Source: Acidobacteriaceae bacterium
GTDB taxonomy: Bacteria > Acidobacteriota > Terriglobia > Terriglobales > Acidobacteriaceae
DNA: 64,000 nt
Direction: 5' to 3'
Assembly: GCA_030041045.1 (NCBI GenBank)
Contig: JASHOQ010000048.1
Coordinates: forward strand, 62,001-126,000
Part shown: piece after piece, positions 55,037 through 64,000 of the stretch
How the letters are laid out: each line of letters begins with the position of its first letter
Numbering within the stretch: position 1 is the stretch's first letter
Position numbers and translations under genes: made by a program
The notes under the pieces: model-generated
The model's database searches: none
The model's input: only the letters and a program-made list of their open reading frames with translations
Told to the model about the DNA's origin: nothing

Positions 55037-57451
55037 ATGCTGGCTGACCTGGGTCACGCGCTCCGTCGACTGCGCAAATCCCCCGGCTTTACCGTCACGG
55101 CCATTCTCACATTCGCTCTCGGTATCGGCGCCACCACCGCCATCTTCAGCGCGGCCTATGCCGTGCTGCTCCGCTCGCTGCCCTTTCGGCACGCCGATCG
55201 CATCATCGGTCTCTATGAGACGCATCCCCAGATTGTTGGTGGCGCTGAGGTCAACTTCCTCGACTATCAGGACTGGCGGAGACAGCAGACGAACTTCGAG
55301 CAGATGGCCGCATATTCCGTCGCGGATCCAGGCACCATGTCGCTGGTTGTGGCAGATCATGGGGAACAGGTCCACACCGTTCTCGCATCCAGCAACCTGT
55401 TTTCGCTTCTCGGCGTAGCTCCCCTCTTGGGGCGCACGTTTGTGGAACACGATGACACCCCCAACGCAAATCACGTGGTTGTACTCAGCGCTGAAGCCTG
55501 GCAGCGCTACTTTGCGGGCGATCGCGGCATCCTTGGCCGCAACATCGTTCTCAACGATGTCGGCTATACGGTGATCGGTGTGCTTCCGCCCGGAGGAGCC
55601 TATCCCACCTCCGGCGAATTCTGGATGCCGCTCTCGTTGATGGACAAAGAGTCGCAGACCATGCGCCTGTGGCACACACTCGACGTCCTGGGGCGGCTCA
55701 AGCCCGGCGTTGATCTGGCACAGGCGCGAGCCGGCATGCAGACCATTGCGGCGAGACTTGCGCAGGCCTACCCCGCCACCAACAGAAACATCGGCGTGCT
55801 GCTGGCTCCGCTGCGTGAGCAGCTTGTGGGATCGCTGCGTCCCGCTATCCTTATGCTTCTCGGCTGCGTTGTCCTGGTTTTGTGCATCGCGTGCGCCAAT
55901 GTCGCCAACCTTCTGCTGGTGGGCGCCGCAGCTCACGCACGCGAAATCGCCGTTCGGCAGGCGCTGGGAGCAAGCCGCCTTCGTCTGCTCTCCCTGCACC
56001 TGTCAGAAACGCTGATTCTGTGTCTGCTGGGAGGATTACTGGGGACGGGCTTTGCCGCGCTGACACTCCCGCTTCTGCGCGTGGCATTTGCACATACGGC
56101 GGGAGCAGATCCCTCGTTGATCCAATCGATTGAACTGAATGTCCCGGTCCTGTTTGTAGCCTTGGGCGTCTGTCTGTGCACGGCCTTCCTCTTCGCGCTG
56201 TTGCCCATGAGGATGAAGCCGGACAGTTTGGCCGATTCGCTGCGTCCCGGCGGCCGCGGCAGCACTGGCCGCCGAAGCTGGAGCAGCAATGCGCTCATCT
56301 CCACTGAAATTGCCATTGCCGTTGTCGTGCTGTTTCTGGGAATGCTGCTGATCCGAAGCTTTCAAAAACTCATCGCCGTCAATCCCGGCTTCCGCACCGA
56401 CCACCTGCTCAGCCTGGAGATCACGCTGCCCCAGCCTCGATACCAGGACGGAAGTCCGGCGACGAACCGTTTCTTCGAAAGCCTCATCGACAAGCTTCGG
56501 CAGTCGCCCGGAATCGTGTCGGCGGGGACCACCGACGTCCTTCCCTTGCAGCCATCTCACGTGATGACGCGATTCCTGATTGCGGATGCGCCTCCTGTTG
56601 CGCCGGGCGCCCTGCCGCTGGAGCAAGTTCGTTCTGTCAGCCCGGAATTCTTCGAGACCATGGGTCTTTTATTGAAGCAGGGCAGACTGTTTGCACGAAA
56701 AGATGTAGACAGCAGCGCGGATGTCATCATTGTCAATCAGGCCTTTGCCCGGCGCTATCTCACAGGCAGAGACCCTTTGACGTCAAGCATCCTTATCAAT
56801 GTTTTAACTCCTCATCCAGTGAAGATGCCAATCATCGGCGTGGTCACGGACGCTCGCGATTTGGGGGTCGAGACCGAGGCCGAGCCCATGCTTTATTTCC
56901 CTTACTTCGGTGTGCATGCGGTGCTTCTCATCCGAACCATTACCGATCCTGCCGGCGTAGTCCCCGTAGTGCGCAATGCAGTGAGAGACCTTGATCCCAC
57001 GCAGCCGATCTATCACGTTGAAACCATCGGCGAGGTCCTTTCCGGCTCCCTGGCGCGGCAGAGGATGATCGCTGTTTTGCTCGGCATCTTTTCATTGCTG
57101 GCGCTGGCGCTCGCAGCCATCGGCATTTATGGTGTTATCGCCTATACCGTCACCCAGCGTACGCGCGAGATTGGGGTGCGGATGGCGGTTGGATCGAGCC
57201 GGGCAAATATCCTGCTGCTGATGCTGCGGGATGCTGCCAGCTTCACGGTTATCGGAGTTCTCGCGGGACTGATCGCCGCATTCGCCGGCGCCCGGTTGGC
57301 AAGCTCGCTCCTGTTTGAGACCCGCAGTGTTGACGGCGTCTCCATCGGCGTGTCCGTGTCGGCCCTGTTGATCGTTGCCTTAACCGCTGCCCTTCTTCCT
57401 GCCGCTCGCGCAGCCTCCACCAATCCGGTTGAAGCCTTGCGATCGGAGTGA
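55037..57451 (+). CDS. FtsX/MacB-type permease (ADOP family), copy 2
   Basis: 804 residues from ATG 55037, which has GGGAG upstream; the frame is open back to 54350 but that is antisense to rib[35 protein letters not shown] opens the protein, with two periplasmic MacB_PCD domains and two FtsX units ([55 protein letters not shown]). The C-terminus [16 protein letters not shown] is typical. Same family as its neighbours; no ATPase is encoded nearby. Confidence 0.93.
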   Translation: MLADLGHALRRLRKSPGFTVTAILTFALGIGATTAIFSAAYAVLLRSLPFRHADRIIGLYETHPQIVGGAEVNFLDYQDWRRQQTNFEQMAAYSVADPGTMSLVVADHGEQVHTVLASSNLFSLLGVAPLLGRTFVEHDDTPNANHVVVLSAEAWQRYFAGDRGILGRNIVLNDVGYTVIGVLPPGGAYPTSGEFWMPLSLMDKESQTMRLWHTLDVLGRLKPGVDLAQARAGMQTIAARLAQAYPATNRNIGVLLAPLREQLVGSLRPAILMLLGCVVLVLCIACANVANLLLVGAAAHAREIAVRQALGASRLRLLSLHLSETLILCLLGGLLGTGFAALTLPLLRVAFAHTAGADPSLIQSIELNVPVLFVALGVCLCTAFLFALLPMRMKPDSLADSLRPGGRGSTGRRSWSSNALISTEIAIAVVVLFLGMLLIRSFQKLIAVNPGFRTDHLLSLEITLPQPRYQDGSPATNRFFESLIDKLRQSPGIVSAGTTDVLPLQPSHVMTRFLIADAPPVAPGALPLEQVRSVSPEFFETMGLLLKQGRLFARKDVDSSADVIIVNQAFARRYLTGRDPLTSSILINVLTPHPVKMPIIGVVTDARDLGVETEAEPMLYFPYFGVHAVLLIRTITDPAGVVPVVRNAVRDLDPTQPIYHVETIGEVLSGSLARQRMIAVLLGIFSLLALALAAIGIYGVIAYTVTQRTREIGVRMAVGSSRANILLLMLRDAASFTVIGVLAGLIAAFAGARLASSLLFETRSVDGVSIGVSVSALLIVALTAALLPAARAASTNPVEALRSE

Positions 57452-57544
57452 AACAGCGTCCTGCTGGCGCCAAATCGGCGAGTTCCCCTTCTCGTCCGCA
57501 TTCTGAATCGGAAGTCGGCTCCGCTTCGTCAAAACCGCTTCATT

Positions 57545-57684
57545 GTCCGCTTTCGAACAACCGGTCTCAGCTCCGAACACGCTATTCTGTCTCTGGTTGC
57601 ATAAGCTCCCTCCTTTCAATCTGCGGCGCTGGCCTCTCAACTGCACGCTCGCAATAGTTCGTCATCCGTTGTACGGGAGAACCC
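57545..57684 (+). repeat. Duplicated leader, copy 2 (upstream of ADOP copy 3)
   Basis: Direct repeat of 54897-55036, with ~90 percent of positions judged the same by eye, ending at the same distance (0 bp) from the ATG. Confidence 0.85.
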
Positions 57685-60264
57685 ATGCTCGCTGATCTCG
57701 GGTATGCGTTGCGGCAACTCCGCAAATCCCCCGGCTTCACCCTCACCGCTGTGCTCACGCTGGCGCTCGGCATCGGCGCCACCACCGCCATCTTCACCCT
57801 CGTTCAACAGGTGATGCTCGAGTCGCTGCCCGTCACCAACCCCGATCAGCTCTGGCGCATCGGCGACCAGGCCCGCTGCTGCAACTGGGGCGGATTCAGC
57901 CAGGACGGCAACAACAACGACGAGCCCGGCGACTGGAGCCTTTACCCCTGGGAAGCCTACAAGCTGTTCCGCGCCAACACGCCGGCTTTTGAGGACCTGG
58001 CTGCCCTTCAGGCCGGGAACGCCACGCTGGGTGTGCGGCGCGCGGAATCGTCTGCCACGCCCGGCACCGCCAACGGCCAGTATGTCTCCGGCAATTTTTT
58101 CCGGACTCTCGGCATTTCGCCCTGGCGGGGACGGCTCTTTGCCGACGCAGACGACCAGGAAGGCGCGTCGCCGGTCGCCGTGATGAGCTTCCACACCTGG
58201 GAAGAGAAGTTCGGCTCCGATCCCTCCGTGATCGGCTCCGTATTCGAACTCAACGGACATCCCTTCACCATCGTTGGCGTCACCCCGCCGGCTTTCATCG
58301 GAGCGAAAATGGTGAGTTGGGGCATGCCGGACTTTTGGATGCCGCTGACCGCCGAGCCGCTGATCGATGGTGCAACCTCACGCCTCAAAGACTCGCGCGT
58401 CGACTGGCTTGACGTCATCGGCCGCGTGCGCCCCGGAACCAATCCAAAAGCGCTTGAGGCGCAGCTTCAGGGCGAACTGCACGGTTGGCTGGCCAGCCAT
58501 CTGCCGGAAATGACTCCGCAGGAAACGGCCGTGTGGCAAAAGCAGTCTCTGCGCCTGTCGCCCGGGGGCGCGGGCTTCTCGCAATTGCGCAGGAGCTACA
58601 AGCAAGGCCTCCTCCTGCTGCTGGTCACCGCGCTCTGCGTGCTGCTGGTGGCCTGCGCCAACATCGCCAACCTGCTGCTGGCGCGCGGGCTCCGCAACCG
58701 GCAGCAGATTGCGGTACGCGTGGCTTTGGGTGCATCGCGCCGCCGCCTGGTGAGAGATGCTCTGCTCGAAGGCATCACCCTCTCGCTCATCGGCGGCGCG
58801 GCCGGCCTGGTGGTCGCGTGGGCGGGCGCGCGTCTGATCCTCTACCTCGCCTTTCACTCCACGCGGCAAGTCACGTGGATTCCGGTGAAGGCATCGCCGT
58901 CCATCTCAGTTCTCCTGTTTGCCTTCGGAGTCTCCCTGCTGACCGGCATGATCTTCTCCATCGCACCCGCGTGGATGACCTCGCGCGCTGAGCCGGTGGA
59001 GGCGTTGCGCGGCGCCAAGCGCGCCGTGGCCGGCGGGCGCCACTGGGCGCAGACCGCCCTGGTCGTCGCGCAGGCGGCCATTTCGCTGGTGCTGCTGAGC
59101 GCCGCGGCCATGCTCGGTGGAAGTCTGCACAATCTGGAGAATCAGAACTTCGGCTTCGATCCCGACGGCCGCTATCTCGCCTACATCAATCCCCTGTTAT
59201 CCAACTACAAGCAGGAGCAACTCGTTCCCCTCTTCCGCCAGATTCAGGATCGTCTCAGCGCCATTCCCGGCGTGCGCAGCGTCAGCTCCGCCACCTACGC
59301 ACCCTTGAGCGGCGACCAGTGGGGCAGCAGTGTTCGTGTTCTGGGCAAACCCGAGCCCGGCCCCAAGGATGACTACTTTGCCGACTGGACTCGTGTCACC
59401 CCGGGCTTCTTCGATACCATCGGCGCGAACATGCGTATGGGCCGTCCCCTCACCGAAGACGACAACGAAAATACGCGGCCCGTAGCCGTCGTCAATGAAG
59501 CTTTTGTCAAGAATTTCTTCGCAAACCGGAATCCTATCGGGCAGCACTTCGGTCCGGGACCGGTCGAGAATGCGGGCACCTATGAGATTGTCGGCGTCGT
59601 CCAGAATATTCACTACGTGAACTGGGCCTTCAAAGAGCCTGACCGTGCCATGTATTACATCCCGGAGGCGCAGCTCGTCCACTTCAATCAGCCGGATATC
59701 GAGAGCTACGAGATCTGGTCGCAGAACCTATATAGCATCGTCATCTGGGCCTCGGGGCATCCGCCGGATATGCCCGCGCAGGTGAAGCGAGCCCTGGCCC
59801 AGGTCGATGCCAACCTGGTGTTGTACGACGTTGTGCCGTACTCGAGGGCGATCGACCAAACCTTCGACCAGCAGAACATGATCGCCAGCCTTACCTGGCT
59901 CTTCGGCGCTGTAGGGCTGGTGCTGGCAGCCGTCGGCCTCTACGGCGTAACCGCCTACGGCGTGGAGCAGCGCACCAGCGAAATCGGCGTGCGCATGGCC
60001 CTCGGCGCTGATCGCGGCTCCGTGGTCGCCCTGGTGCTGCGCGGCGCGTTCCTGCAGGTCGGTATCGGATTGGCCATCGGCATCCCTGCGGCCATTGGCG
60101 CGGGATATCTCATCGCCAGCCAGCTCTTCGGAGTCAGACCCTGGAATCCGCTGCTGTTGGGTGGCGCAACCGCTCTGTTGGGTCTGGCAGCCCTGGTTGC
60201 CGCGGTTCTTCCCGCGCGTCGTGCCGCCAGCATTGACCCCATGCAGGCATTGCGCAGCGAATAA
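57685..60264 (+). CDS. FtsX/MacB-type permease (ADOP family), copy 3
   Basis: 859 residues, the longest of the three. Opening [36 protein letters not shown] is close to copy 2. The first periplasmic domain has an extra segment with CCNWGGFSQDGNNNDEPGDWSLYPWEAYK, which looks like a substrate- or partner-specific insert. FtsX units: ACANIANLLLARGLRNRQQIAVRVALGASRR and GLYGVTAYGVEQRTSEIGVRMALGAD. It ends ARRAASIDPMQALRSE. A strong terminator follows. Confidence 0.93.
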   Translation: MLADLGYALRQLRKSPGFTLTAVLTLALGIGATTAIFTLVQQVMLESLPVTNPDQLWRIGDQARCCNWGGFSQDGNNNDEPGDWSLYPWEAYKLFRANTPAFEDLAALQAGNATLGVRRAESSATPGTANGQYVSGNFFRTLGISPWRGRLFADADDQEGASPVAVMSFHTWEEKFGSDPSVIGSVFELNGHPFTIVGVTPPAFIGAKMVSWGMPDFWMPLTAEPLIDGATSRLKDSRVDWLDVIGRVRPGTNPKALEAQLQGELHGWLASHLPEMTPQETAVWQKQSLRLSPGGAGFSQLRRSYKQGLLLLLVTALCVLLVACANIANLLLARGLRNRQQIAVRVALGASRRRLVRDALLEGITLSLIGGAAGLVVAWAGARLILYLAFHSTRQVTWIPVKASPSISVLLFAFGVSLLTGMIFSIAPAWMTSRAEPVEALRGAKRAVAGGRHWAQTALVVAQAAISLVLLSAAAMLGGSLHNLENQNFGFDPDGRYLAYINPLLSNYKQEQLVPLFRQIQDRLSAIPGVRSVSSATYAPLSGDQWGSSVRVLGKPEPGPKDDYFADWTRVTPGFFDTIGANMRMGRPLTEDDNENTRPVAVVNEAFVKNFFANRNPIGQHFGPGPVENAGTYEIVGVVQNIHYVNWAFKEPDRAMYYIPEAQLVHFNQPDIESYEIWSQNLYSIVIWASGHPPDMPAQVKRALAQVDANLVLYDVVPYSRAIDQTFDQQNMIASLTWLFGAVGLVLAAVGLYGVTAYGVEQRTSEIGVRMALGADRGSVVALVLRGAFLQVGIGLAIGIPAAIGAGYLIASQLFGVRPWNPLLLGGATALLGLAALVAAVLPARRAASIDPMQALRSE

Positions 60265-60288
60265 CACATTACGCCCTTCAACGCACCC

Positions 60289-60322
60289 AGCAAAAACGCC
60301 GCCCGCAGGCGGCGCTTTTGCT
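60289..60322. terminator. Bidirectional terminator
   Basis: AGCAAAAACGCCGCC and GGCGGCGCTTTTGCT form a 15-bp near-perfect stem around CGCA. The A and T runs in the stem serve both convergent genes, ADOP copy 3 (+) and the 75-residue gene (-). Confidence 0.88.
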
Positions 60323-60341
60323 CATCTCAAAGAAAACACGC

Positions 60342-60569
60342 TTACAACGTCGATTCGATCTCAAAGCCCCACGCCTCGAGAAGCGCCTCAGGGATGTACT
60401 TGGAATTCTTGTTGCGGCGTGCCCACTCGCGCAGGCGGGTTGACCGGATGTACTGATCCGGAGGCAGCTTGAATTCCTTGGTAATCTGCTCGAAAGAGGT
60501 AACAGTGGGCACCACCGGGCCAATGGGCTCCGGCTTGCCCCAATTTGGATTTCCACGACGCTTTGCCAT
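60342..60569 (-). CDS. Small basic protein of unknown function
   Basis: 75 residues from ATG 60569 (MAKRRGNPNWGKPEPIGP); an upstream ATG at 60641 adds a less likely leader. It contains SFEQITKEFKLPPDQYIRSTRLREWARRNKNSKYIPEALLEAWGF: a conserved-looking soluble helical domain with a basic N-terminal arm, suggesting nucleic-acid binding. I do not recognise a named family. It shares a bidirectional terminator with ADOP copy 3. Confidence 0.75.
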   Translation of the reverse strand: MAKRRGNPNWGKPEPIGPVVPTVTSFEQITKEFKLPPDQYIRSTRLREWARRNKNSKYIPEALLEAWGFEIESTL

Positions 60570-61079
60570 TGGGTTTTGTGTCCTTGAAGAGAGGTTGGCG
60601 GACTCAGGCTTGGGGAAGTGCGCAACGTCCGCAAGCAACATTAACTCTCATTTTAGGGATTTTTTCTTCAAAAATCAATAGCAAATTGCTTTTTCCGCTG
60701 AACTTGGCGCGCTTTTGTTCCCGCTTGCTAAGAAACCGCAAACCGCTGATCGCAAGTATCTTACCACAGCCCCATTAGCAGAGCCAGTTAACCTTGACCA
60801 CGCCCTTGTGGATAAATCTCGTCGCGCACCAACTTCGGCAAGATGTTTACTCTTATGACAACATTTCGCCATCTCCCCGTTGCGGTTCTGATACTGCTTT
60901 CGTACCCCACGCGCGGTTACGCAGGTCAGGTAATTCTGAGCCGCAACGCTTGGGAGCGGACGCTGCACTTGCAGCTTTTCATGGTTCCAAATGGGGACAC
61001 GAGCGGCTTCCATCCCCTCAAGCGCGACGCGCATTCGAGCGCCGCCACCCCTCGCGCCAAAACCACCGTGGCCTGGCGA

Positions 61080-61235
61080 GGAGTGGAGCAGTTTGAATTC
61101 GCTTGGAAAGGGCACTCCTTCACTGGCTGCCGGGAAACTCTATCGATGGGGGTCTTGCAGCAAGGGCACGGCCTCAGCTGGGCCACGAACGGCGCAAAAT
61201 GAAACCGGGCTTCAGCCCTTCAGGAATCGTTCTTT
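61080..61235. repeat. CTTGTAACAAGGGCACGGC repeat, copy 5
   Basis: Best full-length partner of copy 1: GAATTCGCTTGGAAAGGGCA, GGAAACTCTATCGATGGGGG, CTTGCAGCAAGGGCACGGCC, CACGAACGGCGCAAAATGAA, CCGGGCTTCAGCCC. The 60642-61079 stretch has no gene I can support; short frames there extend into this repeat and look spurious. Confidence 0.8.
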
Positions 61236-61329
61236 CAAACGCCGCCTGGCGGCCTCGTTGCACCCGTATGTTAGAGTCGCAGTCATCGGCCAATCCCCAA
61301 CTCCCATTAAGCAAAGGAACCGCACCACG

Positions 61330-62475
61330 ATGACTTTGAACCGTAGAGAATTTGCGCAGCTGGGCGCGCTCTCGCTCGCCGCCGGCTTCATGCGCGCGCT
61401 TCCCGCGCAGACTCCGCCCGCCGCTGCCCCGCGCAAAACCGGCTACGCGGTCATCGGCCTGGGCCGCATCGCTGCACACTTCATGCCCGGAGCCGTGAAC
61501 TCCACCAACTCCGCCATCACCGGCCTCGTCAGCGGCCATCGCGACAAGGCCGAGAAGATCGCCGCGCAATACGGCGTGCCCCTCGCGTCAATCTATAGCT
61601 ACGACAACTTCGATGAGATCGCCCACAATCCGGCCATCGACGCCGTCTACGTCGCGCTGCCCAACTCCATGCACGCGGAGTTCACCATCCGCGCCGCCAA
61701 AGCCGGCAAGCATGTGCTCTGCGAGAAGCCCATGGCCACAACGGTCGCCGATTCTGAGGCTATGATCGCGGCCTGCAAGGCGGCTAATGTGAAGCTCATG
61801 ATTGCCTACCGCTGCCACTTCGAGCCCGTTCATCTCCGCTCCATTCAGTTGATCCACTCCGGGCAGCTCGGCCAGGTGCAAGCCATCTCCAGTTGTTTCG
61901 GGTATAACATCGCGCCCGGCGAATGGCGCCTGAACAAGAAGCTCGCCGGCGGCGGCCCGCTCTATGACGTGGGCATTTATTCGCTGAATGCCTGCCGCTA
62001 CCTCACCGGCGAAGAGCCGGCGGCCCTCGAGGCCTACGCCTCCACCATCGATCACGACAGCCGCTTCAGCGAGGTGGAAGAAAATACGGCGTGGACCATG
62101 CGCTTCCCTTCCGGCATCGTCGCCAGCTGCGCCACCACCTATGGCGCAAACATGAGCGGCTACTTCAAGGTCTATGGCTCCAAAGGGTGGCTCGCGATCG
62201 ACCCCGCCTTCAACTATGAAGGCGTGCACCTGCACGGCGAGTTGAGCGGCCAGGCGCTCGACGAGCTCAGCCCCTCGCACGACCCCTATCAGTTCCAGGC
62301 TGAAGCCGAGCATTTCTCTCATTGCGTCGAGAACAACCTGGAGCCGCAATGCCCCGGCGAAGAGGGTCTCCGGGACATGAAGTACATCGCCGAGATCTAT
62401 CGCTCCGCGGGCATCCCCGTACCCTGGAGAATGGAGCCGGTCAGCGTTGTTTCCGGACCCCCGCGCACATCCTGA
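61330..62475 (+). CDS. Tat-exported Gfo/Idh/MocA oxidoreductase
   Basis: 381 residues. Twin-arginine leader NRREFAQLGALSLAAGFM with cleavage near LPAQ. NAD(P)-binding fold GYAVIGLGRIAAHFMPGA, then YDNFDEIAHNPAIDAVYVALPNSMHAE and the EKP motif HVLCEKPMATTV. The catalytic/substrate block is AGGGPLYDVGIYSLNACRYL, where Asp and Tyr align with the usual G-x-x-D-x-G/H pattern. It resembles the glucose-fructose oxidoreductase group, which acts in the periplasm with tightly bound NADP. The sugar substrate is unknown. AAAGGA precedes the ATG 61330. Confidence 0.92.
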   Translation: MTLNRREFAQLGALSLAAGFMRALPAQTPPAAAPRKTGYAVIGLGRIAAHFMPGAVNSTNSAITGLVSGHRDKAEKIAAQYGVPLASIYSYDNFDEIAHNPAIDAVYVALPNSMHAEFTIRAAKAGKHVLCEKPMATTVADSEAMIAACKAANVKLMIAYRCHFEPVHLRSIQLIHSGQLGQVQAISSCFGYNIAPGEWRLNKKLAGGGPLYDVGIYSLNACRYLTGEEPAALEAYASTIDHDSRFSEVEENTAWTMRFPSGIVASCATTYGANMSGYFKVYGSKGWLAIDPAFNYEGVHLHGELSGQALDELSPSHDPYQFQAEAEHFSHCVENNLEPQCPGEEGLRDMKYIAEIYRSAGIPVPWRMEPVSVVSGPPRTS

Positions 62476-62494
62476 GTGAAACTCGCTGTGCAAC

Positions 62495-62541
62495 CGCGCC
62501 CTGACCCCTGATCCCTGAAACCTGCTCCCTGACCCCTGCCC
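62495..62541. repeat. Heptamer array (CCCTGAT/CCCTGAC)
   Basis: CCCTGACCCCTGATCCCTGA-type units lie between the oxidoreductase gene and hutH (convergent genes). Confidence 0.75.
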
Positions 62542-64000
62542 CTAATCTTCCATCCACGCGTTGAACGCGCCGCGCTGCAGCGCCGCCGTCAGCGCGTCGA
62601 TGTCTTTGCTCAATTGCCGGTCCTCGCCCAAATGCGGCACTACCGCGCGCACCGCCTCGTAGGCGCGGCTCACCTCCACGCTGGGCTTGAGCGGCAGCCG
62701 GTATTCGAGCCCCTGCGCCGCGCACATCAGCTCGATGGCGGCGATGCGCTCCACATTCTCGACGACCTGCCGCAGCTTGACCGCGGCCGTCATGCCCATG
62801 GAAACGTGATCTTCTTTGCCGCCGCTGGTGGGAATATTGCCCGTGGACGCCGGATGCGCAAGTACCTGGCACTCGTTGATAAGCGCCGCAGCGGCGATCT
62901 GTGCCACCATGTACCCCGACTGCAACCCCGCTCCCGGCGAAAGAAACGGGGGCAGCCCCTCATTGATGTCCGGATTGAGCAGCCGGTCGATGCGCCGCTC
63001 GCCGATGCCGGCCAGATCAGTCATCGCGATGGCCGCATAGTCGAAGGCGTACGCCAGCGGCGCTCCATGAAAATTTCCCCCCTCCAGCACGGCTCCGCCG
63101 TCTGGGGTTTTGGAGGAGGGCTCAGGCAACACCAGCGGATTGTCCGTCGCCGATCCCGATTCAATCTCCAGCACGCCGGCCACATGCTCCAGCACATCGC
63201 GCACCGCGCCGTGCACCTGCGGCATGCAGCGCAGGCAGTAGGCGTCCTGCACGCGCGTGTCGTGCACGAGGTGCGACTCGCGAATCTCTGAGTTCGCCAT
63301 CAGCCGCATCAGATGCGCCGCCGCGGCGCTCTGCCCCGCATGCGGCCGCGCCCGGTGAATGCGCGCGTCAAACGCCGTAGGCGTGCCCTTCAAGGCTTCG
63401 AGTGACATCGCGCCCGCCAGATCGGCCAGCCGCACCAGCCGCCGCGCTCGCACCACGGCCAGCGCGCCCACGGCCGTCATGGCCTGCGTTCCGTTCAGCA
63501 GCGCCAGACCCTCCTTGGCCTTGAGGGTCAGCGGCTTCAGCCCCGCGCGCCGCAACGCTTCGCCGCCCGAAAACCGATCTCCTTTGAAGTAAGCCTCGCC
63601 ATCTCCAATGACCACCAGCGCCAGATGCGCCAGCGGAGCCAGATCGCCGCTCGCGCCCACAGAGCCCTTCTCCGGAATCACCGGCGTCACGTCCGCATTG
63701 AGCAGGGCGGCCAGTAACTCAACCAGCTCCGGCCGCACGCCGCTCAGCCCCTTCGCCAGCACGTTGGCGCGCAGCAGCAGCATGGCCCGCGATTCGGCTT
63801 CTGAAAGCGGCTCGCCCAGCCCGCACGCGTGGCTGCGCACCAGGTTCACCTGCAGTTGCGCCAGGCTCTCGGGCGGGATGTGCACATCCGCCAGCTTGCC
63901 GAACCCCGTGTTCACCCCGTAAACCGTACGCCCCGAAGCAAGAATCCGCTCGATTGATGCGCGCCCAGCGGCCACGCGCTCGAGCGCCGCCGGCGCAATG
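62542..64000 (-). CDS. hutH: Histidine ammonia-lyase (5'-truncated by window edge)
   Basis: Deaminates histidine to urocanate, the first step of histidine use. At least 485 residues are visible. NTGFGKLAD and the MIO-forming Ala-Ser-Gly in GSVGASGDLAPLAHLALVVIG are present, followed by SVGAL-type helices (ALLNGTQAMTAVG), NFHGAPLAYAFDYAA, and SGGKEDHVSMGMTAAVKL with ERIAAIELMCAAQGLEYR. The frame is open past 63975 to the edge with sequence that fits HutH (an L-E-R-V-A-A-G-R run), so the start lies beyond 64000. No other hut gene is visible here. Confidence 0.94.
   Translation of the reverse strand, partial: IAPAALERVAAGRASIERILASGRTVYGVNTGFGKLADVHIPPESLAQLQVNLVRSHACGLGEPLSEAESRAMLLLRANVLAKGLSGVRPELVELLAALLNADVTPVIPEKGSVGASGDLAPLAHLALVVIGDGEAYFKGDRFSGGEALRRAGLKPLTLKAKEGLALLNGTQAMTAVGALAVVRARRLVRLADLAGAMSLEALKGTPTAFDARIHRARPHAGQSAAAAHLMRLMANSEIRESHLVHDTRVQDAYCLRCMPQVHGAVRDVLEHVAGVLEIESGSATDNPLVLPEPSSKTPDGGAVLEGGNFHGAPLAYAFDYAAIAMTDLAGIGERRIDRLLNPDINEGLPPFLSPGAGLQSGYMVAQIAAAALINECQVLAHPASTGNIPTSGGKEDHVSMGMTAAVKLRQVVENVERIAAIELMCAAQGLEYRLPLKPSVEVSRAYEAVRAVVPHLGEDRQLSKDIDALTAALQRGAFNAWMED

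Noticed and set aside
60843..61202. 119-residue frame starting MFTLMTTFRHLP
   Set aside because: Its second half is the CTTGTAACAAGGG-type repeat, and the first half has no ribosome site or recognisable domain; a signal-like start alone is not enough.

Overview
The window reads as a piece of a high-GC acidobacterial chromosome, most likely class Terriglobia (Acidobacteriales/Terriglobales). This is inference from content. It carries three large FtsX-type permeases with no ATPase (the ADOP type that is abundant in Acidobacteria), a complex I operon without nuoEFG and with two nuoM genes, and very dense families of small intergenic repeats. No rRNA, tRNA, CRISPR array, phage module or complete insertion sequence was recognised. 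Most long open frames antisense to genes are high-GC shadows.

Layout. 1-3.3 kb: hairpin-bearing repeats, a GIY-YIG protein, a hypothetical gene, gpmA and a zinc-finger membrane protein. 3.3-12.4 kb, mostly minus strand: WalJ-type hydrolase, secreted protein, two paralogous membrane proteins flanking a coupled YkgJ/VOC pair, an orphan LytS-type kinase, stand-alone ribA, DinB, a lipoprotein and a P-loop kinase. 12.7-17.4 kb: glycolysis genes gap, ridA, pgk and tpiA, with one reversed hypothetical gene. 17.5-17.9 kb: 86-bp tandem repeats. 17.9-31.0 kb, minus strand: nuoA-B-C-D-I-H-J-K-L-M1-M2-N. 31.5-43.7 kb: DUF1801 protein, secreted beta-propeller phosphoesterase, lipoprotein, a 40-residue membrane peptide, GH38 alpha-mannosidase, sialate O-acetylesterase and a papain-fold-like protein coupled to a DUF6526-like protein. 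43.9-50.7 kb: hypothetical gene, undecaheme cytochrome c fused to a b-type cytochrome, beta-barrel, deoxyhypusine-synthase-like enzyme, secreted protein and a MEDS-domain protein. 50.8-60.3 kb: three ADOP permeases with ribBA between the first two. 60.3-64 kb: small basic protein, Tat-exported Gfo/Idh/MocA protein, and hutH running off the right edge.

How the genes work together. Triose-phosphate metabolism is nearly complete here (tpiA, gap, pgk, gpmA). The nuo operon encodes a quinone-reducing proton pump with four antiporter-like subunits (L, M, M, N), and NuoL has about 25 extra residues in the lateral helix. Without E/F/G the electron donor cannot be read from this locus. The 11-heme cytochrome with a cytochrome b domain is a plausible quinol-linked electron outlet. 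Riboflavin synthesis appears divided between a RibBA whose cyclohydrolase half is degenerate and a canonical separate RibA.

The most notable non-coding signal is a family of TA-flanked imperfect palindromes of 116-119 bp (six copies, three sequence types). One copy sits inside another repeat family with a length-exact empty site. One supplies the C-terminus of the phosphoesterase. One divergent copy separates the two nuoM genes and keeps its stems by paired base changes. Other repeats are hairpin elements with conserved flanks and variable stems, heptamer arrays that fill nuo spacers, and the 86-bp tandem array.
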